Below, in pieces: positions 1-5,809 of a stretch of DNA of 10,725 nt (the stretch's first letter is position 1; the number at the start of each line of letters is the position of its first letter). The DNA lies in assembly GCA_016867195.1 (NCBI GenBank), contig VGKE01000004.1:1-10725 (forward strand), read 5' to 3'. The position numbers and the translations under genes are program-made. This DNA is from Candidatus Nealsoniibacteriota bacterium. Its GTDB lineage: Bacteria > Patescibacteriota > Minisyncoccia > Minisyncoccales > GWA2-38-27. Under the pieces are notes generated by a model. The model did not search any database. It had not been told where the DNA came from and saw only the letters and a program-made list of their open reading frames with translations.

Positions 1-12
1 AAGTTAGCAACT

Positions 13-56
13 ACCGAGAACTGTTCTCGGCAATATTGCCGAGAACAGTTCTCGGT
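13..56. repeat. Nested palindrome, intergenic copy
   Basis: This is a perfect 44-nt palindrome downstream of the reductase gene. Each half is itself a small hairpin: 14-30 reads CCGAGAACTGTTCTCGG and 39-55 reads CCGAGAACAGTTCTCGG, each with 7-bp arms and a 3-nt loop. The halves are joined by CAATATTG. It could fold as one long hairpin or as two small ones. It has no clear U-tract on the minus strand, so it is not an obvious intrinsic terminator. Its core is shared with 527-580, and the outer stem pairs differ in a compensatory way. Confidence 0.9.
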
Positions 57-98
57 TGGTTTTAGAATGTAAATAACGCGGTGAATTCTTACATATTA

Positions 99-1034
99 TT
101 ATAACAAAAAATCGGATTCTATTTTAGTTGTTTTGGACAACAACCACGGCGCTTTAAATCCCAAAAAATAAACTATTTTAGTTGCTGTTTTGGAAAGAAC
201 AATCTTGGGAATAAAAAATTTTTTTATTTCTTTATGATATTTTAAAAAATCAGGAAAACTTTTTAAGAGAATTTCAGCCGCTATTAATCCCCAGACAACT
301 CCCCCGCCCGACCAGGGCTTGGTTAAACCAGCAGCATCGCCGCAGAGAGTAATTAAGGGATTTGAAGGAATTATAAGTCCCTGAGGGATAATTCTTGCTT
401 TTGCTCTAAGGAAATCAACTCCTTTAAAGGAACCGAGTTCCTTAATTGCTCCCTGTTCTATATTTTCTCCCCTTGGTATTTTCCAGGAGAAGCCATTTTT
501 ACAGGGCCAAACCTCTACATAATTAGAAATAGCGGAGAACTGTTCTCCGCCGTTTGGCGGAGAACAGTTCTCCGCTATTTTCTCTATATTTAAAGCGCCT
601 AATCTATATTTTGGTTCTTTTAATCCTAAACCCCTTCTAATAAAAGAGTTAGCCCCGTCGCAACCAATTATTCTATCGTAGCCCTGAGGAAATCGAGAAA
701 TCTTTTGATTTAAAACAATTTTAACCCCTGCTTTTTTAGCCAGGTCGGCTAATAAATTATCCAATTCAAAATGGGATATTATAAAAAAGTCCTTAGAAAA
801 ATTTACCCTAACTGTTTTTTTGGGAAAATGCAGAAGAACAAAATTTATCTTATTTTTAACCAGCCCCTCTGAGGCTGGGATAAATTCAAAAATTTTTTTT
901 GAAAAAAGACCAGAGCAAATATCTTGGCCAATTTTCTTTTTTTGTTCAAAAACAGTTACTTCCCGGCCTCTTTCTGACAACTTCCAGGCTAAATAAAGAC
1001 CAACTGCTCCTGCTCCAATAATGGCTACCCTCAT
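99..1034 (-). CDS. FAD-dependent oxidoreductase, geranylgeranyl reductase-like
   Basis: This is a flavoprotein of the geranylgeranyl reductase / FAD-dependent monooxygenase superfamily, about 311 residues from the chosen start. The N-terminus has the Rossmann FAD-binding motif GAGAVGLYLAWKL, followed by FEQ with the acidic residue that binds the ribose. A CSGLFS segment follows at about residue 40. Near residue 230 is GDAAGLTKPWSGGG, the second FAD-binding motif typical of this family. Members usually reduce isoprenoid double bonds or act on related lipids; the substrate here cannot be inferred. I start it at the ATG at 1034, not 27 nt upstream, because MRVAIIGAG begins the Rossmann strand directly and its ATG overlaps the TGA of the upstream small gene (ATGA), suggesting translational coupling. 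A perfect 54-nt palindrome (527-580) lies in frame within it and encodes roughly AENCSPPNGGEQFSA, which looks inserted relative to the family pattern as I remember it. Confidence 0.85.
   Translation of the reverse strand: MRVAIIGAGAVGLYLAWKLSERGREVTVFEQKKKIGQDICSGLFSKKIFEFIPASEGLVKNKINFVLLHFPKKTVRVNFSKDFFIISHFELDNLLADLAKKAGVKIVLNQKISRFPQGYDRIIGCDGANSFIRRGLGLKEPKYRLGALNIEKIAENCSPPNGGEQFSAISNYVEVWPCKNGFSWKIPRGENIEQGAIKELGSFKGVDFLRAKARIIPQGLIIPSNPLITLCGDAAGLTKPWSGGGVVWGLIAAEILLKSFPDFLKYHKEIKKFFIPKIVLSKTATKIVYFLGFKAPWLLSKTTKIESDFLL
527..580. repeat. In-frame nested palindrome inside the reductase gene
   Basis: The arms are 25 bp and perfect (527-551 and 556-580), with a 4-nt GTTT loop. Each half (531-551 and 556-576) contains an 8-bp hairpin, GCGGAGAA-CTG-TTCTCCGC and its CAG-loop counterpart. 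The 54-nt length equals 18 codons and the reading frame stays open. The GAGAACTGTTCTC core is the same as in the intergenic copy at 13-56, but the flanking stem pairs are changed on both sides together. Confidence 0.92.
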
Positions 1035-1306
1035 AATAATTTCCAATTTCCTTGGATCCAAAAGGGACTACCCGAAGGTTTGCTTTTCAATTTCCAATAA
1101 TTTAACATTGGACGTTTGGCATTTGAAATTTTATTAGAAATTGGTAATTGGGAATTAGACATTTCAAATTGTATCGGCTCTTTATTTTGATATTTAGCCG
1201 TTATAAAGCCGGCGGCAAAAGAAAACAAAGAGATTAAAATAACGCCAATTATTAATACAATGTCTGCCTGATAATTTTTGACAAAATTTTTAATATTTGC
1301 TAACAT
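1031..1306 (-). CDS. Small membrane-anchored protein with repeat-derived tail
   Basis: I do not recognise a characterised family. The 91-residue product has a lysine-containing N-terminus, then one strong hydrophobic segment at about residues 15-37 (ADIVLIIGVILISLFSFAAG), which would make it a single-pass membrane protein with a short exposed tail. From about residue 46 the sequence is encoded by an AT-rich repeat of the kind found in the spacer at 3654-3816 (region 1035-1170), giving low-complexity residues rich in S, N, P, K and L. The TGA stop overlaps the ATG of the downstream reductase (ATGA), which supports real translation and coupling. The start lacks a Shine-Dalgarno sequence and lies only 8 bp from the divergent rpmA start. 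The original protein may have ended near residue 46-48 before repeat insertion. Confidence 0.6.
   Translation of the reverse strand: MLANIKNFVKNYQADIVLIIGVILISLFSFAAGFITAKYQNKEPIQFEMSNSQLPISNKISNAKRPMLNYWKLKSKPSGSPFWIQGNWKLL
1035..1170. repeat. AT-rich repeat sequence captured in a coding tail
   Basis: This stretch is built of recurring AATTTCCAAT / ATTGGTAATTGGGAATT-like words in both orientations, with a GC-richer patch (about 1053-1084) in the middle. The same word style fills the non-coding spacer at 3654-3816. Here it is open in one minus-strand frame and forms the last half of the 91-residue small membrane protein. Repeat limits are approximate. Confidence 0.55.
1278..1306 (+). promoter_or_regulatory. 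rpmA sigma70-type promoter, near-leaderless
   Basis: A perfect TTGACA -35 at 1278-1283 is followed by a 17-nt spacer and TAACAT at 1301-1306, with TGC directly upstream giving an extended -10. Expected initiation is around 1312-1314, immediately before the rpmA ATG at 1315. No Shine-Dalgarno sequence precedes that ATG. The whole promoter lies inside the coding region of the divergent small membrane gene. Confidence 0.6.
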
Positions 1307-1314
1307 AAAATATT

Positions 1315-1587
1315 ATGGCAAAAACAAAAGCAACAGGCGCTACAAAATTAGGAAGGGATTCTCAGCCAAAATATCTTGGGATTAAACGCTCTGAGGGACA
1401 AATAGTAAAACCAGGGATGATAATTATTCGTCAGAGGGGAACAAAGTTTTGCCCGGGAAAAAACACAAAAAGAGGGTCTGACGATACTATTTACGCTGGA
1501 AAAACAGGGGTTGTTAAATTTACAACGAAAAGGAAAACAAAGTTTGATGGTTCTCAACGAATAATTAAAATCGTGAACGTTATTTAA
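1315..1587 (+). CDS. rpmA: 50S ribosomal protein L27
   Basis: This is ribosomal protein L27, whose basic N-terminus reaches towards the peptidyl-transferase centre of the 50S subunit. The 90-residue length is normal. The family core GMIIIRQRGTKFCPGKN followed by KRGSDDTIYAGKTGVVKF is clear at residues 34-68. The N-terminus starts MAKTKATGATKLGRDSQ, so there is no cleavable extension of the Firmicutes type. It is the only plus-strand gene in the window. It converges on pyrG with 6 nt between stop codons, so there is no room for a terminator hairpin. The upstream promoter predicts a transcript starting within a few nucleotides of the ATG, consistent with the absence of a ribosome-binding site. 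Confidence 0.97.
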   Translation: MAKTKATGATKLGRDSQPKYLGIKRSEGQIVKPGMIIIRQRGTKFCPGKNTKRGSDDTIYAGKTGVVKFTTKRKTKFDGSQRIIKIVNVI

Positions 1588-1601
1588 TGAACGTTATTTA
1601 A
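1574..1601. repeat. 14-bp tandem duplication at convergent stop codons
   Basis: TGAACGTTATTTAA occurs twice in perfect tandem (1574-1587 and 1588-1601). The first copy carries the rpmA stop codon and the second carries the pyrG stop on the opposite strand. With only one copy, the two convergent genes would overlap by 8 bp, so the duplication appears to have separated them. Confidence 0.9.
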
Positions 1602-3210
1602 CAGAAGCGCGGATGAACTCCTTAAACAATGGATGGGGCTGCAAGGGCCTTGATTTAAATTCGGGATGAAACTGAGTAGCGACAAAAAAAGGATGATTTT
1701 TAAGTTCAATTATTTCCACCAGGTCCCTTTCCGGATTAACTCCGGCGAACACTAAACCGTTTTCTTCTAAAATTTTCCGATAGTCGTTATTTAATTCATA
1801 ACGATGGCGGTGTCGTTCAGACACTAATCGGCTTTTATAGGCCTGAAAACTGATAGTGCCGGGCTTTATTTTGCATTGATAAGAACCCAGTCGCATTGTC
1901 CCGCCATATCTTTTTTCTCTTAAAAGAGCTTTCTGTTCCGGCATAAAATTGATTACTAAGTTACCGGATTTGGAAAATTCAGACGAATGGGCTTTTTCAA
2001 TTTTACAAACATTCCGGCTGAATTCAATAACTGCCAGCTGCATTCCCAAACAAAGTCCTAAAAACGGAATTTTGTTTTTCCGGCAAAATTCAATTGCTTT
2101 TATTTTTCCCTCTACTCCCCTACCCCCAAAACCTCCTGGAATAATAATGCCCTGATATTCTTTTAATTGGTCTAAGTTTTTTGGATTTTTTTCAAAAATT
2201 TCCGCATTAATCCATTCAATGATCGGTTTCCTTTTCCAAAAAAAAGCAGCGTGTTTTACCGCCTCAATAACCGAAATGTAAGAATCTGTCAAAATAAAGT
2301 CGCCGCTGCCGAAATATTTGCCAATAATGCCTATCTCTACTTTTTTTTGTGCCTTTTTAATCCCCCTGACAAAATTATCCCAGTCCTTCATATCTTTCTC
2401 TTTGCTTTTTAAGGAAAGTTTTTTTAAAATTCTGTCGCCGATATTATCTTTTTCAAAATTAATCGGTATTTCGTAAATACTTTCTACATTGGGAGCGGAA
2501 ATTACATCCCCTTCCCCCATACTGCACATAAACTGGATTTTCTCTTTTCTTTTTTTATCCAATGGCACGACGGCCCGGCCTAAAATTATATCCGGATGAA
2601 TACCAACTGAATTTAGGTTTCTAACAGCGTGTTGGGTCGGTTTGGTTTTAAGTTCAGTGCCGCCAGCGCTCAATGCCGGAATAAAACTGACTAAAACTAA
2701 AATAACGTCTTTTGGTTTTTTAAGTTTTAATAATCTTATCGTTTCCAAAAAGAGCAGATTTTCATATTCGCCAACCGTGCCGCCAATCTCAATTACGACC
2801 ACCTCGGATTTTTCTTTTTTTGCCGCTTTATCTATTCGCTCAATAACTTCAAGAGGGATTCTGGGGACCACTTCTACCTGTTTTCCTTTATAATACATAC
2901 TTCGCTCCTTATTTATGACAGAAAGGTAAACGCTGCCGGTGGTCATATAATTTGCTTGCGATAAACTACAACCTAAAAATCTTTCATAGTTTCCCATATC
3001 CTGGTCGCACTCTACTCCGTCGTCTAAAACAAAAACCTCACCGTGTTCGGTAGGATTCATTGTGCCGGCATCCACATTGACATAAGGATCAATTTTTATG
3101 GCAGTGACATTAAAACCCCGCGCCTGAATAATTTTTCCAATAGCAGCGGTAGCGACGCCCTTCCCCACTCCGGACATCACCCCTCCTGTTATAAAAATAT
3201 ACTTCCTCAT
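1594..3210 (-). CDS. pyrG: CTP synthase
   Basis: CTP synthase aminates UTP to CTP using ATP and glutamine, the last step of de novo pyrimidine nucleotide synthesis, in the cytoplasm. At 538 residues it is full length. The N-terminal synthetase domain has the P-loop GGVMSGVGKG (residues 9-18), the magnesium/substrate segment KIDPYVNVDAGTMNPTEHGE, EIGGTVGEYE near 141-150, and the UTP/CTP-binding motif KTKPTQHAVRNLNS near 188-201. The C-terminal class I glutamine amidotransferase domain has the oxyanion loop IIIPGGFGGRGVEGK, nucleophile Cys387 in GLCLGMQ, and the His515/Glu517 pair in FHPEF. The ATG overlaps the TGA of rplI by 4 bp (ATGA), implying translational coupling. All key residues are present, so it should be active. 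Confidence 0.98.
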   Translation of the reverse strand: MRKYIFITGGVMSGVGKGVATAAIGKIIQARGFNVTAIKIDPYVNVDAGTMNPTEHGEVFVLDDGVECDQDMGNYERFLGCSLSQANYMTTGSVYLSVINKERSMYYKGKQVEVVPRIPLEVIERIDKAAKKEKSEVVVIEIGGTVGEYENLLFLETIRLLKLKKPKDVILVLVSFIPALSAGGTELKTKPTQHAVRNLNSVGIHPDIILGRAVVPLDKKRKEKIQFMCSMGEGDVISAPNVESIYEIPINFEKDNIGDRILKKLSLKSKEKDMKDWDNFVRGIKKAQKKVEIGIIGKYFGSGDFILTDSYISVIEAVKHAAFFWKRKPIIEWINAEIFEKNPKNLDQLKEYQGIIIPGGFGGRGVEGKIKAIEFCRKNKIPFLGLCLGMQLAVIEFSRNVCKIEKAHSSEFSKSGNLVINFMPEQKALLREKRYGGTMRLGSYQCKIKPGTISFQAYKSRLVSERHRHRYELNNDYRKILEENGLVFAGVNPERDLVEIIELKNHPFFVATQFHPEFKSRPLQPHPLFKEFIRASVK

Positions 3211-3653
3211 TTTTCTTCACTTACGATAACTCTTATTTCCGCTTCTAAATTATGTTCAAACTTAATTTTTATAGGAAACTCGCCGAGTTCTTTTATTGGC
3301 TCAGACAATTCAATTTGTTTTTTATTAATCTCAAAGCCGAATTCTTTTAATTTTTCCGAGATTTTTTGTTCATTTACTTTTTCAAAAAGCTGTCCTTCTT
3401 CGCCAATTTTTACCGGAATAACAACTTCTAAGCCGTCAATTTTAGAAGCCAGGTCCTGAACTCTTTTTAATTCTTCCTCAATCTTATTTTTTTCAATTTC
3501 TTTCTGATTTTCTAACCATTTCAAAGATTCCCTGGTCGCCTTTTTAACCAACCCCCTAGGAAGCAAAAAATTCCTGGCATAGCCATCTTTAACGTCTTTT
3601 ACCTCATGCTTTTTTCCAATATTTTCAATATCTTGTAAGAGAATTACACGCAT
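3207..3653 (-). CDS. rplI: 50S ribosomal protein L9
   Basis: Ribosomal protein L9 binds 23S rRNA near the base of the L1 stalk and helps maintain reading frame. The 148-residue length is normal. The N-terminal domain MRVILLQDIENIGKKHEV...DGYARNFLLPRGLV is the family signature (residues 1-36). It is followed by the long charged linker helix (about 42-75) and the C-terminal domain, which ends FEHNLEAEIRVIVSEE. Some CPR lineages are reported to lack L9, so its presence is a useful taxonomic hint. It precedes pyrG with a 4-bp overlap and follows an AT-rich repeat spacer. No strong ribosome-binding site is visible before the ATG. Confidence 0.97.
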   Translation of the reverse strand: MRVILLQDIENIGKKHEVKDVKDGYARNFLLPRGLVKKATRESLKWLENQKEIEKNKIEEELKRVQDLASKIDGLEVVIPVKIGEEGQLFEKVNEQKISEKLKEFGFEINKKQIELSEPIKELGEFPIKIKFEHNLEAEIRVIVSEEK

Positions 3654-3816
3654 AACTCTAAAAATTTCAAAATTATAAATTCCAAATTACAAATAAATTC
3701 TAAATTCCAATTTTCAAATGACCAAAACTTTATTTTATTTTGAATTTTGAATTTTGGTTATTGGGATTTCTTTGGAATTGGTGCTTTGAATTTGGAATTT
3801 CTTTTCTTTTTATATT
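3654..3816. repeat. AT-rich quasi-palindromic spacer repeat
   Basis: This 163-bp gap between the protease and rplI is composed of short words such as AAATTCCAAATT, GAATTTTGAATTTTGG and TTTGGAATTG in opposing orientation around a T/A-rich centre near 3730. It reads as a large imperfect inverted repeat with few pairs above background certainty. Words of the same style occur at 1035-1170. I associate such spacers with Parcubacteria genomes, from memory. No coding potential or clear promoter was seen in it. Confidence 0.6.
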
Positions 3817-4989
3817 TTAATCCATCTCTCTAATAATTTCAAGCGCTTTGTCTAATTGGGGGTCGCGTCCCTGTTCATAATCCTCGTCTGTTATCTCCAC
3901 TTTAATATCCGGTTCCAAACCTTTTTCGGCAATAAGGTTGCCTTTGGGAGTCAACCATTTCCCTATTGTTATTTTTAAACTGGAGCCCTCTGTTAATCGT
4001 TCCAACTCCTGAACCGAACCCTTGCCAAAAGAAGTTTCTCCAATAAGTTTTATGCCACGATTTTCTTGAAGAGCCGAAGCCAAGATTTCTGAAGCAGAGG
4101 CGGTTCCCTGATTGATTAAAATAACCATTGGATAACCCAGAAATTTAGCATTCCCGTTTGCTTTATAAATCTTTTGTTCTTGTTTTCCGCCAAAGTCCTC
4201 AATAACTACAATGTCGCTTTTTTCTAAAAACCAGCCGGCAATATCTTGGGACCTTTGTAAATAACCGCCGGGATTACTCCTCAGGTCAAGAATTATTTTT
4301 TTAGCCGGGCTCTTTAAAATATCAATCGCCGCGTTGCTGAAGTCATAATTAATTTTTTCCGAAAAATGATAAAGTTTTATATAAGCAATGTCATCGTCTT
4401 TCAGTTCCCATTTAAAGGAAGGAATCTCAATAACGCCGCGTTTAATTTTGAAGTCCCTCGGGGTATCCCAGCCATCTCGGACAATCATTAAATTAACCTC
4501 TGTTCCTTTTGGTCCCCGGATAAGAGTTACTGCCTCTTCAATAGTAATATCAGCGGTTACCCTTTCGTCTATTTTAATAATTTTATCGCCCGGACGCAAG
4601 CCGGCTTTCTGAGCAGGCGTTCCTTCTAAAGGGGTAATAACCTGAAGTTGGCCTTCCCTAACGTCAATTTCAATTCCTATTCCTTCAAAACGACCGCTTA
4701 CATCTTCTAAAAACATTTTTGTTTCCTCTGGTTTAAAAAATGTGGTATAGGGGTCACCTAGTGACCTGACCATTCCTGAAATCGCTCCGTAAATTAGATC
4801 CTGGGTTTTAATATTTTCCTGCTCAATATATTTTCTTTCAATTTTATGCCAGGCCTCCCAAAAAAGAGAAAAATCAAGTTCTTCGGGCGGACAAACAGGG
4901 CAAACAACACTGTTTCTTCCGAACCAAAAACCCGCTCCAAAAACTGCTAAAACAATCCCTATTAAAAAAACCTTTTTTGTTAAACTCAT
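3817..4989 (-). CDS. ctpA: S41-family C-terminal processing peptidase, membrane anchored
   Basis: This is a carboxyl-terminal processing protease (S41, Tsp/CtpA type), 390 residues from the chosen start. A hydrophobic segment at about residues 7-24 acts as a signal anchor, placing the enzyme outside the cytoplasmic membrane; a CPVC motif follows. The conserved LGDPYTTFF lies near 78-85. A PDZ domain spans about 100-175 (GTPAQKAGLRPGDKIIKID). The protease core has LDLRSNPGG at 235-242, catalytic Ser298 in GTASASE, and general base Lys323 in FGKGSVQ, the same 25-residue spacing as E. coli Tsp Ser430/Lys455. I chose the ATG at 4989 over one 33 nt upstream because AAAGAGAAG precedes it and the peptide then starts MSLTKK before the anchor. 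Likely roles are processing or turnover of exported proteins; the substrate is unknown. Confidence 0.93.
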   Translation of the reverse strand: MSLTKKVFLIGIVLAVFGAGFWFGRNSVVCPVCPPEELDFSLFWEAWHKIERKYIEQENIKTQDLIYGAISGMVRSLGDPYTTFFKPEETKMFLEDVSGRFEGIGIEIDVREGQLQVITPLEGTPAQKAGLRPGDKIIKIDERVTADITIEEAVTLIRGPKGTEVNLMIVRDGWDTPRDFKIKRGVIEIPSFKWELKDDDIAYIKLYHFSEKINYDFSNAAIDILKSPAKKIILDLRSNPGGYLQRSQDIAGWFLEKSDIVVIEDFGGKQEQKIYKANGNAKFLGYPMVILINQGTASASEILASALQENRGIKLIGETSFGKGSVQELERLTEGSSLKITIGKWLTPKGNLIAEKGLEPDIKVEITDEDYEQGRDPQLDKALEIIREMD

Positions 4990-5035
4990 ATTCTTCTCTT
5001 TATACCAAAAATCAAAAATCAAATCAAATACAAGG

Positions 5036-5066
5036 ATAAGGCACGAGCCACCAGCCCGCGCCTTAT
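5036..5066 (-). other. Hairpin with G-U pairs on the minus-strand RNA
   Basis: The 13-nt arms 5036-5048 and 5054-5066 enclose a 5-nt loop. In minus-strand RNA all 13 positions pair, two of them as G-U; in plus-strand RNA those two become A-C mismatches. A run of eight T follows on the plus strand (5066-5073). The fold therefore favours the leader of the protease mRNA, while the T-run would suit a plus-strand terminator. It lies 47 nt upstream of the protease start. Function is unknown. Confidence 0.55.
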
Positions 5067-5085
5067 TTTTTTTACCTCCAAAAAA

Positions 5086-5109
5086 GTAATTCTACGATCG
5101 TATAATTAC
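5086..5109. promoter_or_regulatory. 24-bp near-perfect palindrome, possible operator
   Basis: The sequence runs GTAATT-C-TACGATCGTA-T-AATTAC, symmetric except for one position pair. It lies in the 178-bp gap between the superoxide dismutase stop and the protease start. The size and symmetry fit a dimeric regulator site, but no cognate regulator can be named. Confidence 0.4.
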
Positions 5110-5167
5110 TCTAAAATTATTAAATTAAACTATCTGAAAAAAACTTTTAATCCTTACCTATTAAACA

Positions 5168-5764
5168 TTACTTCTTTGCGGTTTTTTGAAATTTTTGATT
5201 GATTTTTCCCCAATCTAAATTAGAAAAGAAACTCTCAATATAGCTCTTTCTATCTGAACCAAAGTCAATAAAGTAGGCGTGTTCATAGACATCTAAAACC
5301 AAAATCGGAGCCGCTCCCCAAATTCCATAAAGATTGTGAGCATCGGCGATATAATTTCTTAACCTCTCTTCATTAAAATCATAACCCAAAACAGCCCAGC
5401 CCCGCGAAGCCAAACCTAATGACTTAAATTCTTTCAGCCAGTTTTCAAATGAGCCGAAATTTTTGGCAATAACTTCTATAATTTCTCCTTCCGGGTTTCC
5501 GTCGCCGCCTAAGATATCAAAATAGGCCTCGTGCAAAATAATAGCGTTAGCGGTAAAGGTCTCCTCTATTTTTAATTCTCTAAATTCGGAAAAGCTGGCA
5601 TTGGCCATCTCCCTATCTGCGGTTTCCAGATTCTCTTGAATCTCTTGCCATTTTTTAACATAACCCTGATATAATTTTTCCCAATGAATTTCTATTGTCT
5701 TTTGAGAAATTCCTCCTTTTAATTCTTTAAATGATAAATTTTTAATTTCTCCGTAATTTTTCAT
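5168..5764 (-). CDS. sod: Superoxide dismutase, Fe/Mn family
   Basis: The enzyme converts superoxide to hydrogen peroxide and oxygen. The 198-residue length is normal for the Fe/Mn family. Predicted metal ligands are His27 (EIHWEK), His78 (ILHEAYF), and Asp158 and His162 in DVYEHAY; gateway Tyr35 is in LYQGYV. The usual second-shell His30 (E. coli MnSOD numbering) is Leu31. Ala74 occupies the FeSOD Gln69 position, and His143/Asn144 (DAHN) sit near the MnSOD Gln146 position, so the solvent hydrogen-bond partner is atypical. Metal specificity should not be assumed. It is last in the perR cluster, 45 bp after the NrdD-like gene. A TAAAAT box (5772-5777) lies 7 nt before the ATG without a good -35, so a separate leaderless promoter is possible but weak. 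Confidence 0.95.
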   Translation of the reverse strand: MKNYGEIKNLSFKELKGGISQKTIEIHWEKLYQGYVKKWQEIQENLETADREMANASFSEFRELKIEETFTANAIILHEAYFDILGGDGNPEGEIIEVIAKNFGSFENWLKEFKSLGLASRGWAVLGYDFNEERLRNYIADAHNLYGIWGAAPILVLDVYEHAYFIDFGSDRKSYIESFFSNLDWGKINQKFQKTAKK

Positions 5765-5809
5765 AGTCTATATTTTAGATTTTTTTGCGACCTTTGCCCC
5801 GTTTAGAGT

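Noticed and set aside
13..580. Palindromes as a CRISPR array or LexA/SOS boxes
   Set aside because: There are only two copies, at irregular spacing and with self-complementary halves, so this is not CRISPR. The GAAC-T-GTTC spacing does not match the GAAC-N4-GTTC of Bacillus-type LexA sites.
1588..1593. Bidirectional terminator between rpmA and pyrG
   Set aside because: Only six bases separate the stops, and I found no hairpin with a U-tract in either direction; the tandem repeat is direct, not inverted.
3043..3459. Plus-strand open frame opposite the rplI-pyrG junction
   Set aside because: It is antisense to two clearly conserved genes, with no recognisable domain and no promoter or ribosome-binding site.
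4752..4766. GGTCAC-CTA-GTGACC palindrome inside the protease gene
   Set aside because: It encodes the conserved LGDPYT motif of S41 proteases, so the symmetry is most simply a coincidence of codon choice.
5074..5079. GGAGGT on the minus strand as a ribosome-binding site for a small gene
   Set aside because: No ATG, GTG or TTG at a proper distance opens a meaningful frame; the following sequence forms the hairpin at 5036-5066.
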